A stretch of 64,000 nucleotides of DNA from Hamadaea tsunoensis DSM 44101 (GCF_000428945.1 NZ_AUAX01000007.1:62001-126000); one strand, 5' to 3'. Positions 43,886-51,764 are shown, counted from the first letter of the stretch. Notes: generated by a model from the letters alone, not told the origin. Numbers and translations are program-made.

Positions 43886-44122
43886 ATGACGAGCAAGGAC
43901 ATCACCGCGCCGACCGGCGGTGTCATGACCGACGAGGTCGGGACCATCACCGGCGACCTGACCCTACGGCCCGACGTTTCGGCGGCCGGCGACGTGTCAC
44001 TGCAGGTGCAGTACCAGGGGGCCGCGGAGTGGTATCGCGTCACGGGCGCGCACATCAAGGTCGACCCGAACAACTCCGACGCTGTCGCCAATGCCGAGAC
44101 CGAACTGCTGAACCGCTTCTGA
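43886..44122 (+). CDS. Small protein of unknown function
   Basis: A 78-aa reading frame from ATG 43886 (MTSKDITAPTGGVMTDEVGT). The C-terminal part TLRPDVSAAGDVSLQVQYQG, AAEWYRVTGAHIKV is beta-rich and ends in NAETELLNRF. The amphipathic pattern and Asp/Thr content look like real protein rather than antisense shadow, but no family is recognised. The frame is open upstream to 43697 without protein-like features. It lies 52 bp before the kinase gene. Confidence 0.5.
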   Translation: MTSKDITAPTGGVMTDEVGTITGDLTLRPDVSAAGDVSLQVQYQGAAEWYRVTGAHIKVDPNNSDAVANAETELLNRF

Positions 44123-44174
44123 TCATGCTGTGCCGGATCGGTGTCCCGAGAGTTTGATCGGCCCTCGGAGGGGA

Positions 44175-45797
44175 ATGGGCACGCCCGTGTCCGAACCGCT
44201 CCCCGAACCTCCCGTCCAGCCGGGCGACCTGCTCGACAACCGCTACGAGCTGGTCGAACCGGTCGCCCGGGGCGGCATGTCGACCGTGTGGAAGGCCCAC
44301 GACCAGCGGCTGCGACGTGACGTCGCGGTGAAGCTGCTGTCGCCGGCCCTGCTGGGGCACGCTCAGCTGCACGTCGAGGCGGAGACACTGGCGCGGCTGC
44401 GCCATCCGCACATCGCCGAGGTCTACGACTGCGCGGTGGCGTACCTGCCGTCGACCGGGCGTACGCCGTTCCTGGTCATGGAGCTCATCGACGGCGTGCC
44501 CTTGGCGTCACGGCTGCGTTCGGGGATGCGCCTGGGCTGGCGGCAGGCGGTCTCGATCACCGGCCAGGCCGCCTCGGCCCTCGCGGTGGCACACGAGCGC
44601 GGCATCGTCCACCGCGACATCTCGCCCAGCAACGTGCTGCTCACCCCGGCCGGCGTGAAGGTCATCGACTTCGGGATCTGCGCCGCCGACGGCGACACCG
44701 ACGCCGATCCCGACGGTCTGCTGGTCGGCACACCTGCCTTCCTTGCCCCGGAACGGATCCGGGGGCAGCCGGTCGAGCCGGCCCACGACGTGTACGCCCT
44801 CGGCGTACTGCTGTATCGGATGCTCACCGGCCGGCTGCCGTTCACGGGCGAGACCTCCGACGAGATGCTGAACGCCCACCTCTTCGCGGCGCCCGCGCCG
44901 GCGGCGGTCGGCGGCGTACCGCAGCGGTTGACGGAGATCTGTCTGCGCTGCCTGCACAAGGATCCCGCCGCGCGGCCGACCGCGGCCGTCCTGGCCGAGG
45001 ACATGCGCGCGTTGGGTGGCGAGATCCGGCCGGAGCACGACGACGCGTTGCAGGATCTCGTCCTCGGCGCGCTGACCACGGCCGTGCCGGGCGTGGCCGG
45101 GCCGCGGCCCCGCCATGCCACCCGCCGGCTGGCCGTCGCTGGGCTCGCGGCCGTCCTCGTCGCCGGTGGCGTGTTCCTCTGGACCAGCCGGCATTCTCCG
45201 GCGGGGGGCACCGCTGCCGCCGCCGGACTTCCCCCGTCGAGTGCCGCCTCGTGCGCGGTGACGTACCGGCAGCAACACGACGACGGGCGTACGTACACCG
45301 CGACGGTGACGGTCGCCGACCTGACCGGGCAGCCCGTCGACCCGGCCGTGCTGTCGTTCAGCCTCGGTCCGGACGAGCGGCCCGCCCGCACCATGGACGG
45401 GCTGTGGATCCAGCAGGGCCGGCAGGTACGCACGCAGCCCGGCGCACTGGTCCTCGCGGCGAACGAGGGCGTCGAGGTGCCCTTCGCCGGCGAGTACGCA
45501 GGCGTCCACGCCCTGCCGGTCTCGTTCACGCTCAACGGCGGCGCCTGCGCGGTGACGGTACTCGCCGCCGGCGGCCAGCCGCTGGTGACGCCGTCGGCAC
45601 CGGGCGCGCGTCCTTCCTCGACGACGGTACGCACGGTCCTGCCGGCCGGTCCGGCGGCGGCTTCGATACCGGCCGGGCCGCCGACTGCGGCTTCGCCGAG
45701 CGCGACCCCGGCACCGGTCTCCTCCACGGCACCCTCAACGCCGGGCGGCAACGGCCCTAAGCCGAAGCCGTCGCATTCGGAGAAACCCCACCCGTGA
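44175..45797 (+). CDS. Membrane Ser/Thr protein kinase with an extracellular CBM2-like domain
   Basis: A 540-aa protein; ATG 44175 directly follows GGAGGGGA, with GTG 44187 as alternative. The PknB-type kinase domain spans ~20-285: glycine loop VARGGMSTVWKA, Lys53 in VAVKLL, Asp148 in HRDISPSNVLL, Asp165 in IDFGIC and LAPERIRG. A single TM helix at ~312-335 (AVAGLAAVLVAGGVFLWTS) leads outside. The external region ~358-460 resembles a CBM2 cellulose-binding sandwich: CAVTYRQQHDDGRTYTATVT, GLWIQQGRQVRTQ, FTLNGGAC. It ends in a Pro/Ser/Thr-rich tail. The conserved surface Trp residues of active CBM2 are not all evident, so carbohydrate binding is inference. It could sense wall or plant polysaccharide. 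Confidence 0.86.
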   Translation: MGTPVSEPLPEPPVQPGDLLDNRYELVEPVARGGMSTVWKAHDQRLRRDVAVKLLSPALLGHAQLHVEAETLARLRHPHIAEVYDCAVAYLPSTGRTPFLVMELIDGVPLASRLRSGMRLGWRQAVSITGQAASALAVAHERGIVHRDISPSNVLLTPAGVKVIDFGICAADGDTDADPDGLLVGTPAFLAPERIRGQPVEPAHDVYALGVLLYRMLTGRLPFTGETSDEMLNAHLFAAPAPAAVGGVPQRLTEICLRCLHKDPAARPTAAVLAEDMRALGGEIRPEHDDALQDLVLGALTTAVPGVAGPRPRHATRRLAVAGLAAVLVAGGVFLWTSRHSPAGGTAAAAGLPPSSAASCAVTYRQQHDDGRTYTATVTVADLTGQPVDPAVLSFSLGPDERPARTMDGLWIQQGRQVRTQPGALVLAANEGVEVPFAGEYAGVHALPVSFTLNGGACAVTVLAAGGQPLVTPSAPGARPSSTTVRTVLPAGPAAASIPAGPPTAASPSATPAPVSSTAPSTPGGNGPKPKPSHSEKPHP

Positions 45798-45882
45798 CGA
45801 ACCGGCCGATCGCCTGCCAGACCTCGTCGGGAGCCTCCTCGGGGGCGAAATGCCCTGCCCCCGGGATGATGCCGGTCGTCAT
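45757..45882 (-). pseudogene. C-terminal relic of an alpha/beta-hydrolase gene
   Basis: A 41-codon minus-strand frame reads GIIPGAGHFAPEEAPDEVW then QAIGRFVTGG. This matches the end of alpha/beta-hydrolases, where the catalytic His sits in PGAGHFAPEEAP and is followed by the final helix. Nothing upstream restores the nucleophile or oxyanion region. The relic's last 41 bp overlap the 3' end of the kinase gene. Confidence 0.68.
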
Positions 45883-46341
45883 CCGGCGGTGAGAGCGGTG
45901 TCGTCGGCGTACCCGTGTGCGTAAGCCTGCGGGGGTTTCACTGCGCGGCTGAGGTCGTCGAGATCACGCGCGAGGTGCATCAGGTCGGCCTTGGCCACGT
46001 CCTTCGGCCGGCCCGTCGGAGCCGCCAAGGGGGAACGCGCCGCGGGTTTCGCGTGCCGCGCCGTCGAGGTCGGCGGGGTGCCAGAGCTCCCGCCCGAGGC
46101 GCGAGTCCGGTGGGCGTTGTCGCGCCGCACTGATCGCCGGCCTGGTGGCACTTCCGCGCCGAGTGTCGCGATCAGCTGTAGCACGGCCGAGCATGTATCG
46201 GTATTCGCCGATATGATGACCGGGGGTCGGCCGCTCGCGGACGGAACACTGCCAGCGGCTCACCTCCGGAGCGCATCCGTGGGCGGTGAGTGCCCGGCAG
46301 GCCACTGACCGTGGTTCCCGTCCGCAGGTACACAGGAAACT
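45883..46341. other. 459-bp stretch without a supported gene, containing a perfect dyad
   Basis: Only short uncertain frames are present. At 46196-46213 lies TATCGG-TATTCG-CCGATA, a perfect 6-bp-arm dyad of the size ArsR/SmtB-type repressors bind. No regulator gene is recognisable next to it. Together with the hydrolase relic this stretch may be a decayed operon. Confidence 0.45.
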
Positions 46342-46575
46342 ATGAGGTTCCTGTGGTGGCGGAGACGACGCCGTCCTGACCGGCCGGACACTCGCCCCGA
46401 TGACCTTGCTCGGTGCGGCTGGTGCGATGCGGCCGTCACCACGACCCCTCCGTTGGTTGCGTTGACCGCCGATCCGCTGGCCTCGCCGTGCTCATCGGAG
46501 ATGGCGCCCCGGACGAAGCTGGTCACCGCGTGCAGCCCGGAGCACCTCACCCAGCTGTGCCGTGCCGCGCAATGA
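46342..46575 (+). CDS. Small Cys-containing protein of unknown function
   Basis: A 77-aa frame; ATG 46342 has AGGAA upstream. The N-terminus is Arg-rich (MRFLWWRRRRRPDRPD), then LARCGWCDAAV (a CxxC) and later CSSE and ACSPEHLTQLC. The layout of a CxxC near the start and a CSPEH motif near the end is seen in small actinomycete proteins thought to bind zinc, with no known role. It overlaps the convergent YCII-like gene by 28 bp. Confidence 0.55.
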   Translation: MRFLWWRRRRRPDRPDTRPDDLARCGWCDAAVTTTPPLVALTADPLASPCSSEMAPRTKLVTACSPEHLTQLCRAAQ

Positions 46576-46885
46576 CCGCTTTGCCGACGCCGGCTGCCGC
46601 AATGACATCCAGCCGGCCTCGGATCGTCGCCATGATCGTGTGGGCGGGGTCTGGGTCAGAGTCAAGGATGCCGATGCCGCACACGTCCGAGTCGTCGAGG
46701 ACCGGGCACACGATGTTCAAGGCGCCGTCGGCGCGCAAGCCGAAGTTACGCCGCCGGTTTTCCCAGAGGACCGGCGCGACATCCGCCGTACCGTACGTGG
46801 GACCGGCGTGGAGGATTACTACGGTGTACGGCTTGGTGGGGCCATGTCCGCACGCATGTCGTCGTCGCTGACCGTAGGTGGTCAT
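46547..46885 (-). CDS. Small conserved hypothetical protein, YCII-like
   Basis: A 112-aa protein whose core reads YTVVILHAGPTYGTADVAPV, LWENRRRNFGLRADGALNIV then CPVLDDSDVCGIGIL. This resembles small ferredoxin-like-fold proteins of the YCII group found in actinomycetes (HxGPRFGxxG, EHxRRNFxLRADG). No catalytic role is established. The start at 46885 (MTTYGQRRRHACGHG) is uncertain because the fold could begin at a later codon. Confidence 0.62.
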   Translation of the reverse strand: MTTYGQRRRHACGHGPTKPYTVVILHAGPTYGTADVAPVLWENRRRNFGLRADGALNIVCPVLDDSDVCGIGILDSDPDPAHTIMATIRGRLDVIAAAGVGKAVIARHGTAG

Positions 46886-47258
46886 CGTTCTGCCTTCGCT
46901 GGAGCGGCCGCACGACCCACTATTCGCCGGTCAACGGCGGTGGCGCTGCCCGGCAGGGACCGTGAAGTGAAGCCTGTCTCTGCGGAAGAGGCAGGGGAAC
47001 AGTGAGCCATCGCCCTTCCCGGCCCCACCGCGGGCCACGGCTGGCCAGCTGACCCTGGTGCCGTCACGGGTGTGGCGGCGTGGGTCACGCCGGGTCGGGC
47101 CGGGCAGGTGCCGGCCAGCTCGACGGTGCATGAGCGTCCGTGGTGTCCAGGGTGGTGACTGTATGTCGGCGCCGGTGCGGGCTGTCGGGACCCGTGCCGC
47201 TGCTACCTTCGCAGGGGCGAAAATCTCGACCTTGGTGGTTCAGAAGGAGCAGCTGGGA
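46886..47258 (+). other. Intergenic stretch with no supported gene
   Basis: About 370 bp between the YCII-like gene and the LtrA gene. Frames are short and compositionally shadow-like. A weak hairpin (CCTGTCTCT/AGAGGCAGG, ~46974-46996) is the only structure noticed. Confidence 0.45.
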
Positions 47259-48512
47259 ATGTCTCGTAACGCTGCGGTGCCGACGGATGCCATGCATCGG
47301 GTGACACCGTTCGAGGTGTTCTTTGACCTGGTGTTCGTCTTCGCGTTCACCCGGATCGTCGCGTTCATGGTCCAGGACCTGACCGCCGCCGCGCTCGTCC
47401 GCGGCCTGCTGCTGCTGGTTCTGATGTGGTGGGCCTGGTCGGCGTACTGCTGGCTGGGCAATCAGGCGCGCGCCGACACCGGTCCGGCCCTGATCTTGGA
47501 CCTGGCGGCGATGGCGGCGATCTTCATCGTCGGGCTGCTGCTGCCGCAGGCGTGGTCGGATCCACCCGGCGGCATCCGGGCGCCGCTGGTGCTGGCGGTT
47601 GCGTACTGCGCCGTACGCGTGCTCTACATCGTGACCTACCGGTACGCCGCAGGCGACGACCAGGGACTGCGCCGTCAGCTCCTGCGCAGCGCGATCCCCC
47701 CGGCCGTCGCGGTCGTGCCGTTCCTCGCCGGGGCAGTCATCGGCGGCACCGCGCAGATCGTGTTGTGGACGCTGGCCTTCGCGATCGATTTCGGCGGGGG
47801 ACGACTCACCTCGGCCTACGGCGGCTACCGCGTACGCAGCCCGGGCTATTTCGCCGAACGTCACGGACTGGTCGTCATCATCGCGCTCGGCGAATCCATC
47901 GCGGCCGTCGGCGCCGGCGTCGGCGCCGTACCGATCACCGTCGCGATCCTGGCCGGTGCGACGCTCGGCCTACTCCTCACGATCGCGCTGTGGCTGCTGT
48001 ACTTCCGCGGCGTCGCACCGACTACCGAGCGCCGCCTGATCGAACTCGAAGGTACGCAGCGGGCCTGGCTCGCCCGCGACGCCGGAACCTTCCTGCATTT
48101 CCCGCTCATCGCGGGCATCTTCTACGTCGCCGTCGGCGTCGAGCAGGTGCTGGCGCACGTCTCCGGACACGAAGTCCCCGGCAGTGAAGCCTCCGTTTCC
48201 TCGTTCGATGCGCACATGTCGGAGCCGCTCGGCTGGCTGCCGCTGATCGCGTTGCTCGGCGGTGTTGCCCTCTACCTCGCCGGCCTGATCGGCATCGGCC
48301 GCCGGGCCGCCGGGGATCCTCCTTCCCCGTGGTGGTGGACGGCGGTGGCCGTGCCGCTGGCGCTGATACCGCTGCTGCGTCAGCTGCCGGCCCTGGCCGC
48401 GCTCGCCGTGACGACCGTGGCACTGCTGGCCCTGGCCGCAGTTGTCGCCGCCGGCCACCGCCGGGACCGAGCCTCACACGGCACTCCGGATGCGAAGGGC
48501 GCCTCCCGTTAA
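47259..48512 (+). CDS. Low temperature requirement A (LtrA) family membrane protein
   Basis: A 417-aa protein; ATG 47259 (MSRNAAVPTDAMHRVTPFEV) has AAGGAG 9 nt upstream, although the frame is open to 47058. The family start VTPFEVFFDLVFVFAFTRI is present. About eleven hydrophobic helices follow, and RHGLVVIIALGESIAAVG near residue 205 is the conserved LtrA ALGES motif. LtrA proteins were named from Listeria cold growth; their transport or enzymatic activity is not settled. No operon partner is obvious. Confidence 0.9.
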   Translation: MSRNAAVPTDAMHRVTPFEVFFDLVFVFAFTRIVAFMVQDLTAAALVRGLLLLVLMWWAWSAYCWLGNQARADTGPALILDLAAMAAIFIVGLLLPQAWSDPPGGIRAPLVLAVAYCAVRVLYIVTYRYAAGDDQGLRRQLLRSAIPPAVAVVPFLAGAVIGGTAQIVLWTLAFAIDFGGGRLTSAYGGYRVRSPGYFAERHGLVVIIALGESIAAVGAGVGAVPITVAILAGATLGLLLTIALWLLYFRGVAPTTERRLIELEGTQRAWLARDAGTFLHFPLIAGIFYVAVGVEQVLAHVSGHEVPGSEASVSSFDAHMSEPLGWLPLIALLGGVALYLAGLIGIGRRAAGDPPSPWWWTAVAVPLALIPLLRQLPALAALAVTTVALLALAAVVAAGHRRDRASHGTPDAKGASR

Positions 48513-48605
48513 GGCCGTGCTGTCGACACACCGGACCTCGCACCTCGGCCCGGCGAACCGCCAGCGGTCTGGCGTACGCCGGTAGTGGTCGTGGTAGAGC
48601 GCGTA
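48474..48605 (-). pseudogene. C-terminal relic of a SnoaL-like gene
   Basis: A 43-codon minus-strand frame reads YALYHDHYRRTPDRWRFAG, PRCEVRCVDSTAL, closely resembling the YxDxYxRTPDGWRFAxR end of SnoaL/NTF2-type proteins. A stop codon at 48606-48608 cuts it upstream, and it overlaps the 3' end of the LtrA gene. It is therefore a fragment, not a working gene. Confidence 0.66.
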
Positions 48606-48739
48606 TCAGGTGCGAGCTGCGATCGCGCAGCCGCCCGAGCTCGACGACGTACGCCACGCAGCGGCGCGAAATGGGGGGCGCCACGCCCAGAAAATCTCGG
48701 CTGTGGTGCTAGACATTCTGTTGGCCGGTGGCTAACGTA

Positions 48740-49150
48740 TCTCGTGTTGGAAGCGAAGACCGGCAAAGACACGGACGGTCCGCCCCCCGGGGGCGCAGCC
48801 GGCCGGGCCTGTAGTTGCCTGACCGGAATGCGTGTTCGCTGAACGTGGTGGGGCCACGAAGGTGAGTAAGGGGCTCCGCCGCCGGCGAACCGCGAGAAGA
48901 CATGAGGAAACGCTGAGGAAAGGGAGGGCGCTAGCACCCAGAGGATCGCCCGCCACCGGCTTTCTGCCGGGTCGTGCGGCACCGCAGGTTTCCATCGGAC
49001 GAAAGGTGGTTTCCCGGTTACAGATTTGCGATCCCCGCACCCTAGGCCGCTTGTCGCGGCTGGTGCGGACCTGGCCTACCGGCACCGTTCGCGGTAGGCG
49101 GTGTGAACACCCACAACCCTCGGGCCCCGGCGCGCGACGCGCCGGGGCCC
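48740..49150 (+). ncRNA. Highly structured leader or non-coding RNA upstream of the MerR-like gene
   Basis: No protein is supported in ~48610-49166. The last 115 bp form four successive hairpins: CCGCACC/GGTGCGG (49035-49068) enclosing GCCGC/GCGGC; GCCTACCG/CGGTAGGC (49074-49099); GGTGT/ACACC (49100-49111); and a perfect 13-bp GC stem at 49122-49150. Further upstream, AGCGAA and TTCGCT close another folded block (~48755-48838) containing GGCAAA and CGGGCCT. That block lacks the conserved core of the c-di-GMP-I riboswitch, so no class is assigned. The gene begins 16 bp after the last stem. Confidence 0.5.
49122..49150 (+). terminator. Perfect GC hairpin just before the MerR-like gene (terminator or attenuator)
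   Basis: GGGCCCCGGCGCG (49122-49134) and CGCGCCGGGGCCC (49138-49150) pair perfectly at 13 bp with a 3-nt loop. Transcription ending here would either close an upstream RNA or attenuate the gene whose GGAGG site follows at 49158. Confidence 0.65.
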
Positions 49151-49166
49151 TCGACGTGGAGGCTAT

Positions 49167-49472
49167 ATGAGTGATCCGAACGACATGCTCGACGACGACG
49201 ACTTCCCCGCCTACACCATGGGCCGGGCCGCAGAAATCCTCGACGTTTCGCAAGACTTCCTACGCCGGCTGGGCGCCGCCAAGCTGATCGAACCGCTGCG
49301 CTCGCCGGGCGGGCACCGCCGCTACTCGCGCTATCAGCTGCGGCTGGCCACCCGCGCCCGGGACCTATGCGCGCAAGGACTGAGCCTGGACGCCGCGTGC
49401 CGCATCATCATCCTCGAAGACCAGCTCGAAGAAGCGTTGCAGCACAACCGAAATCTCACCAGCGGACAGTAA
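49167..49472 (+). CDS. MerR-like small DNA-binding regulator
   Basis: A 101-aa protein; ATG 49167 has GGAGG 4 nt upstream. After an acidic start (MSDPNDMLDDDDF) a MerR-type winged HTH spans ~14-70: YTMGRAAEILDVSQDFLRRL then SPGGHRRYSRYQL. A short helix, LDAACRIIILEDQLEEALQ, ends the protein. There is no effector domain, as in other single-domain MerR-like proteins of actinomycetes (compare HspR-like architectures). The structured leader suggests post-initiation control. Targets unknown. Confidence 0.85.
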   Translation: MSDPNDMLDDDDFPAYTMGRAAEILDVSQDFLRRLGAAKLIEPLRSPGGHRRYSRYQLRLATRARDLCAQGLSLDAACRIIILEDQLEEALQHNRNLTSGQ

Positions 49473-49648
49473 GACAGTCACGCGGGCGACGGTGACGGGT
49501 TGCGGCAGATCTCCAGCTTCGTGATGGTGCCCGGAAAGGTGTGGAGGCAATCGAGCCGCGGTAGCCGGCCGCGAGCAGGCGCCCGTCCTGACGGGTGGCG
49601 CTGCCGCGTCCGGTTTGTCACCGTTATCCGTTGGGTAGGGAAGCGTGT

Positions 49649-50641
49649 ATGAAGCTTCCCGAGCCGCGGGGCGAGATTTCCGACGCGGTCGTCGACGCCC
49701 TACGCCACGAGCCCGGCGCACCGCTTCCGGCGACGTTCAGCGGGGCCGCCGACCCCTGCACCGACGAGGATCTTCAGCTGACATTGATGCTCGCTTACGA
49801 GCCGCACTATCGCGGCTTCGACGGGGTCGACGAGAACTGGGAGTGGGACCTCGGACTGCTACGGCTGCGCACCAGCGCCGAGCGGCACCTGGAGGAGGCG
49901 CTGCGGGCGGCGACCGGGCCGCCGGCTCCGGTCGAGCCTGGCGAGGTCGCCCGCCGGCTGGCCGAACTCGCCGCCGCCGACGACGGCCCGGCGCTGGGGC
50001 AGCATCTGCAGACCGGCGCGGATCTGACCCAGTTCCGCGAGTTCGTCGTGCACCGGTCGATCTACCACCTCAAGGAGGCCGATCCGCACAGCTTCGCGCT
50101 GCCCCGGCTGTCGGGCCGGCCGAAGGCCGCCCTGGTCGAGATACAGGCCGACGAGTACGGCGGCGGCCGGACGGAGCGCATGCATGCCGAGCTGTTCGGC
50201 CAGACGATGACCGCGCTGAACCTCGACCCCGCCTACGGGGCGTACCTCGACTTCGTGCCGGGCGTGACGTTGCTGGCGGCCAACCTGATGAGCATGTTCG
50301 GGCTGCGGCGGCGGCTGCGGGGCGCGTTGTGCGGGCAACTGGCCGCGTTCGAGATGACCTCCTCGCTGCCCAACACCCATTACGGCAACGGCCTGCGCCG
50401 GTTGGGCGGCGATGCCGACGCGACCCGCTTCTACGACGTGCACGTCGAGGCGGACGCGGTCCACGAGCAGATCGCCGCGGTCGACCTGTGCGGTTCGCTG
50501 GCCACGCAGGAGCCGGGCCTGTGCGGCGACATCATGTTCGGCGCCGCCGCGGGCCTGTACGCCGACCGGCTGGCCGCCACGCACCTGATGCGGTGCTGGA
50601 CCGATGGCCGGACGTCGCTGCGACGGGAGCTGGATTCGTGA
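49649..50641 (+). CDS. Iron-containing redox enzyme family protein (heme-oxygenase-like fold)
   Basis: A 330-aa protein; ATG 49649 has GGGAAG upstream, and the frame's earlier ATG at 49595 is not protein-like. The helical heme-oxygenase-like diiron/iron family is indicated by LVEIQADEYGGGRTERMHAELF (residues ~172-193), with its E...DEYG...H ligands, plus FEMTSSLPNTHYGNGL and FYDVHVEADAVHEQIA carrying more Glu/His. The exact oxidation is unknown. Its stop codon overlaps the GTG of the CDGSH gene (GTGA), so electron supply by that Fe-S protein is likely. Hemerythrin is the next gene. Confidence 0.82.
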   Translation: MKLPEPRGEISDAVVDALRHEPGAPLPATFSGAADPCTDEDLQLTLMLAYEPHYRGFDGVDENWEWDLGLLRLRTSAERHLEEALRAATGPPAPVEPGEVARRLAELAAADDGPALGQHLQTGADLTQFREFVVHRSIYHLKEADPHSFALPRLSGRPKAALVEIQADEYGGGRTERMHAELFGQTMTALNLDPAYGAYLDFVPGVTLLAANLMSMFGLRRRLRGALCGQLAAFEMTSSLPNTHYGNGLRRLGGDADATRFYDVHVEADAVHEQIAAVDLCGSLATQEPGLCGDIMFGAAAGLYADRLAATHLMRCWTDGRTSLRRELDS

Positions 50642-50850
50642 GCGCCACGGTCACCCCCTACGAGGACGGCCCCCTGCTGCTGCGTGGCGACTTCGAGATC
50701 GTCACCCCGGACGGGGATCGGATCGAACAGGAAGGCGCGACCGTGGCCCTGTGCCGGTGCGGCAAGTCGCGGCGCAAGCCCTTCTGCGACGGTACGCACA
50801 AACTCGTCGGCTTCACTGCTCCGGCGGACCGGGAAAAGCCGCTGTCGTGA
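50638..50850 (+). CDS. CDGSH iron-sulfur protein
   Basis: A 70-aa protein from GTG 50638, overlapping the preceding stop by 4 bp. The [2Fe-2S] motif is CRCGKSRRKPFCDGTH (three Cys and one His, residues ~40-55), the mitoNEET/CDGSH signature. Family members transfer electrons or clusters. Coupling to the iron-containing redox enzyme upstream suggests it is that enzyme's redox partner. Confidence 0.9.
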   Translation: MSATVTPYEDGPLLLRGDFEIVTPDGDRIEQEGATVALCRCGKSRRKPFCDGTHKLVGFTAPADREKPLS

Positions 50851-50958
50851 CCGGCCACCCTGTTTCGGCCGGGCCGTGCGGGGTAGCAGCGTGATGTGTC
50901 GATATCGGCGCCGCGGTGTCCCGGGGCCGGGTCACGCTACACGAGGAGGGGGTCGGCC

Positions 50959-51435
50959 ATGGATGGCATCGTGCTGCTGAAGGAAGACCACAAGACGGTC
51001 AAGCGGCTGTTCCGCGAGTTCGAGAAGACGCACAAGACGGCGACGCCGGCGGCGAAGCGCGCACTCGTCGACAAGATCATCAAGGAGCTGACGACCCACG
51101 CGTACATCGAGGAGTCGATCTTCTATCCGGCGGCGCGGGCCGGTGTTCCCGAGACCGAGGACCACGTCCTGGAGTCGGTCGAGGAACACCACGTCGTGGC
51201 GTGGCTGATGTCGGAGGTCGCCAAGCTCGACCCGAGCGATGAGACGTTCGACGCCAAGGTGACCGTGCTGATCGAGAACGTCGAGCACCACATCGAGGAG
51301 GAGGAGCAGGAGTGGTTCCCGGAGGTCCGCAAGGCCCTGGGCCGCAGTCGCCTGACGGAACTCGGCGAGCGGATGCAGGCGGCCAAGCCGAAGGCGCCCG
51401 CCGATCCGCTCGCGTTGATGTCGGCGTCGTCCTGA
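50959..51435 (+). CDS. Hemerythrin HHE domain protein
   Basis: A 158-aa protein; ATG 50959 follows GAGGAGGGGG. A four-helix bundle carries the diiron ligands: His in LLKEDHKTVKRLF, His/Glu in THAYIEESIFYP, His in EEHHVVAWLM and HHIEEEEQEWFP. Bacterial HHE proteins bind O2, NO or iron and respond to oxidative stress. It belongs functionally with the preceding iron/redox pair. Its TGA stop opens the first unit of a 23-bp tandem repeat. Confidence 0.9.
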   Translation: MDGIVLLKEDHKTVKRLFREFEKTHKTATPAAKRALVDKIIKELTTHAYIEESIFYPAARAGVPETEDHVLESVEEHHVVAWLMSEVAKLDPSDETFDAKVTVLIENVEHHIEEEEQEWFPEVRKALGRSRLTELGERMQAAKPKAPADPLALMSASS

Positions 51436-51524
51436 GCACCGGGAAAGAGCCGTCATGAGCAGCGGGAAAGAGCCGTCATGAGCAGCGGGAAAGAGCCGTC
51501 ATGAGCACCAGGAGAGAGCCGTCA
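51433..51524 (+). repeat. Four-copy 23-bp tandem repeat forming a chain of coupled micro-ORFs
   Basis: Four 23-bp units run from the hemerythrin stop to the next start codon; units 2 and 3 are identical, 1 and 4 differ by a few bases. Each unit holds GGGAAAGAG (or GGAGAGAG) and ends with ATG overlapping TGA. This creates three 8-codon ORFs at 51455 (MSSGKEPS), 51478 (MSSGKEPS) and 51501 (MSTRREPS). Each stop overlaps the next ATG (ATGA), and the last hands over to the gene at 51524. It may tune or couple translation of that gene. Confidence 0.8.
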
Positions 51525-51715
51525 TGAGCGCCGGGGAAGGCGACGACTACTCCGACGTCGGACCGAGACCGGATACCACCGGCGCGGCCACGCAGACCCT
51601 CGCCGCGAACGTCGCGCACCTGGCGCGTCTGCTGTACAACGAGGCCAAGGAGCGCGACATCCACGGCCGCTCGACGATGACCAAGGCCGAACTGCAGAAG
51701 GCCCTGTCGCGCTGA
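51524..51715 (+). CDS. Small helical protein of unknown function
   Basis: A 63-aa protein starting at the ATG that closes the micro-ORF chain (MSAGEGDDYSDVGPRPDTTG). The C-terminal half, HLARLLYNEAKERDIHGRST then MTKAELQKALSR, resembles a SAP/Rho-N-like helix-extended-helix seen in small actinomycete proteins, which can bind nucleic acid; that is inference. A GC-rich terminator follows. Confidence 0.7.
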   Translation: MSAGEGDDYSDVGPRPDTTGAATQTLAANVAHLARLLYNEAKERDIHGRSTMTKAELQKALSR

Positions 51716-51725
51716 ACGAGGTAGG

Positions 51726-51764
51726 GGACCGGGCGGGCCCTCGGTTTCCGAGGTCGCCCGGTCC
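51726..51764 (+). terminator. Hairpin terminator after the iron/redox and micro-ORF operon
   Basis: GGACCGGGCG (51726-51735) and CGCCCGGTCC (51755-51764) pair perfectly, with an inner CCTCGG/CGAGG stem. It begins 10 bp after the stop codon. Confidence 0.78.

Noticed and set aside
45879..46184. A 101-codon minus-strand frame downstream of the kinase
   Set aside because: Arg/Ala/Pro-rich with no recognisable motif or start signal; not enough to call a gene.
48755..48840. Possible c-di-GMP-I (GEMM) riboswitch: GGCAAA, GGGGGCGCA and CGGGCCT elements in order
   Set aside because: The conserved GACGCAAAGCC core and GNRA loop are missing and a CGCCCCC/GGGGGCG hairpin occupies that place, so the class is not supported.
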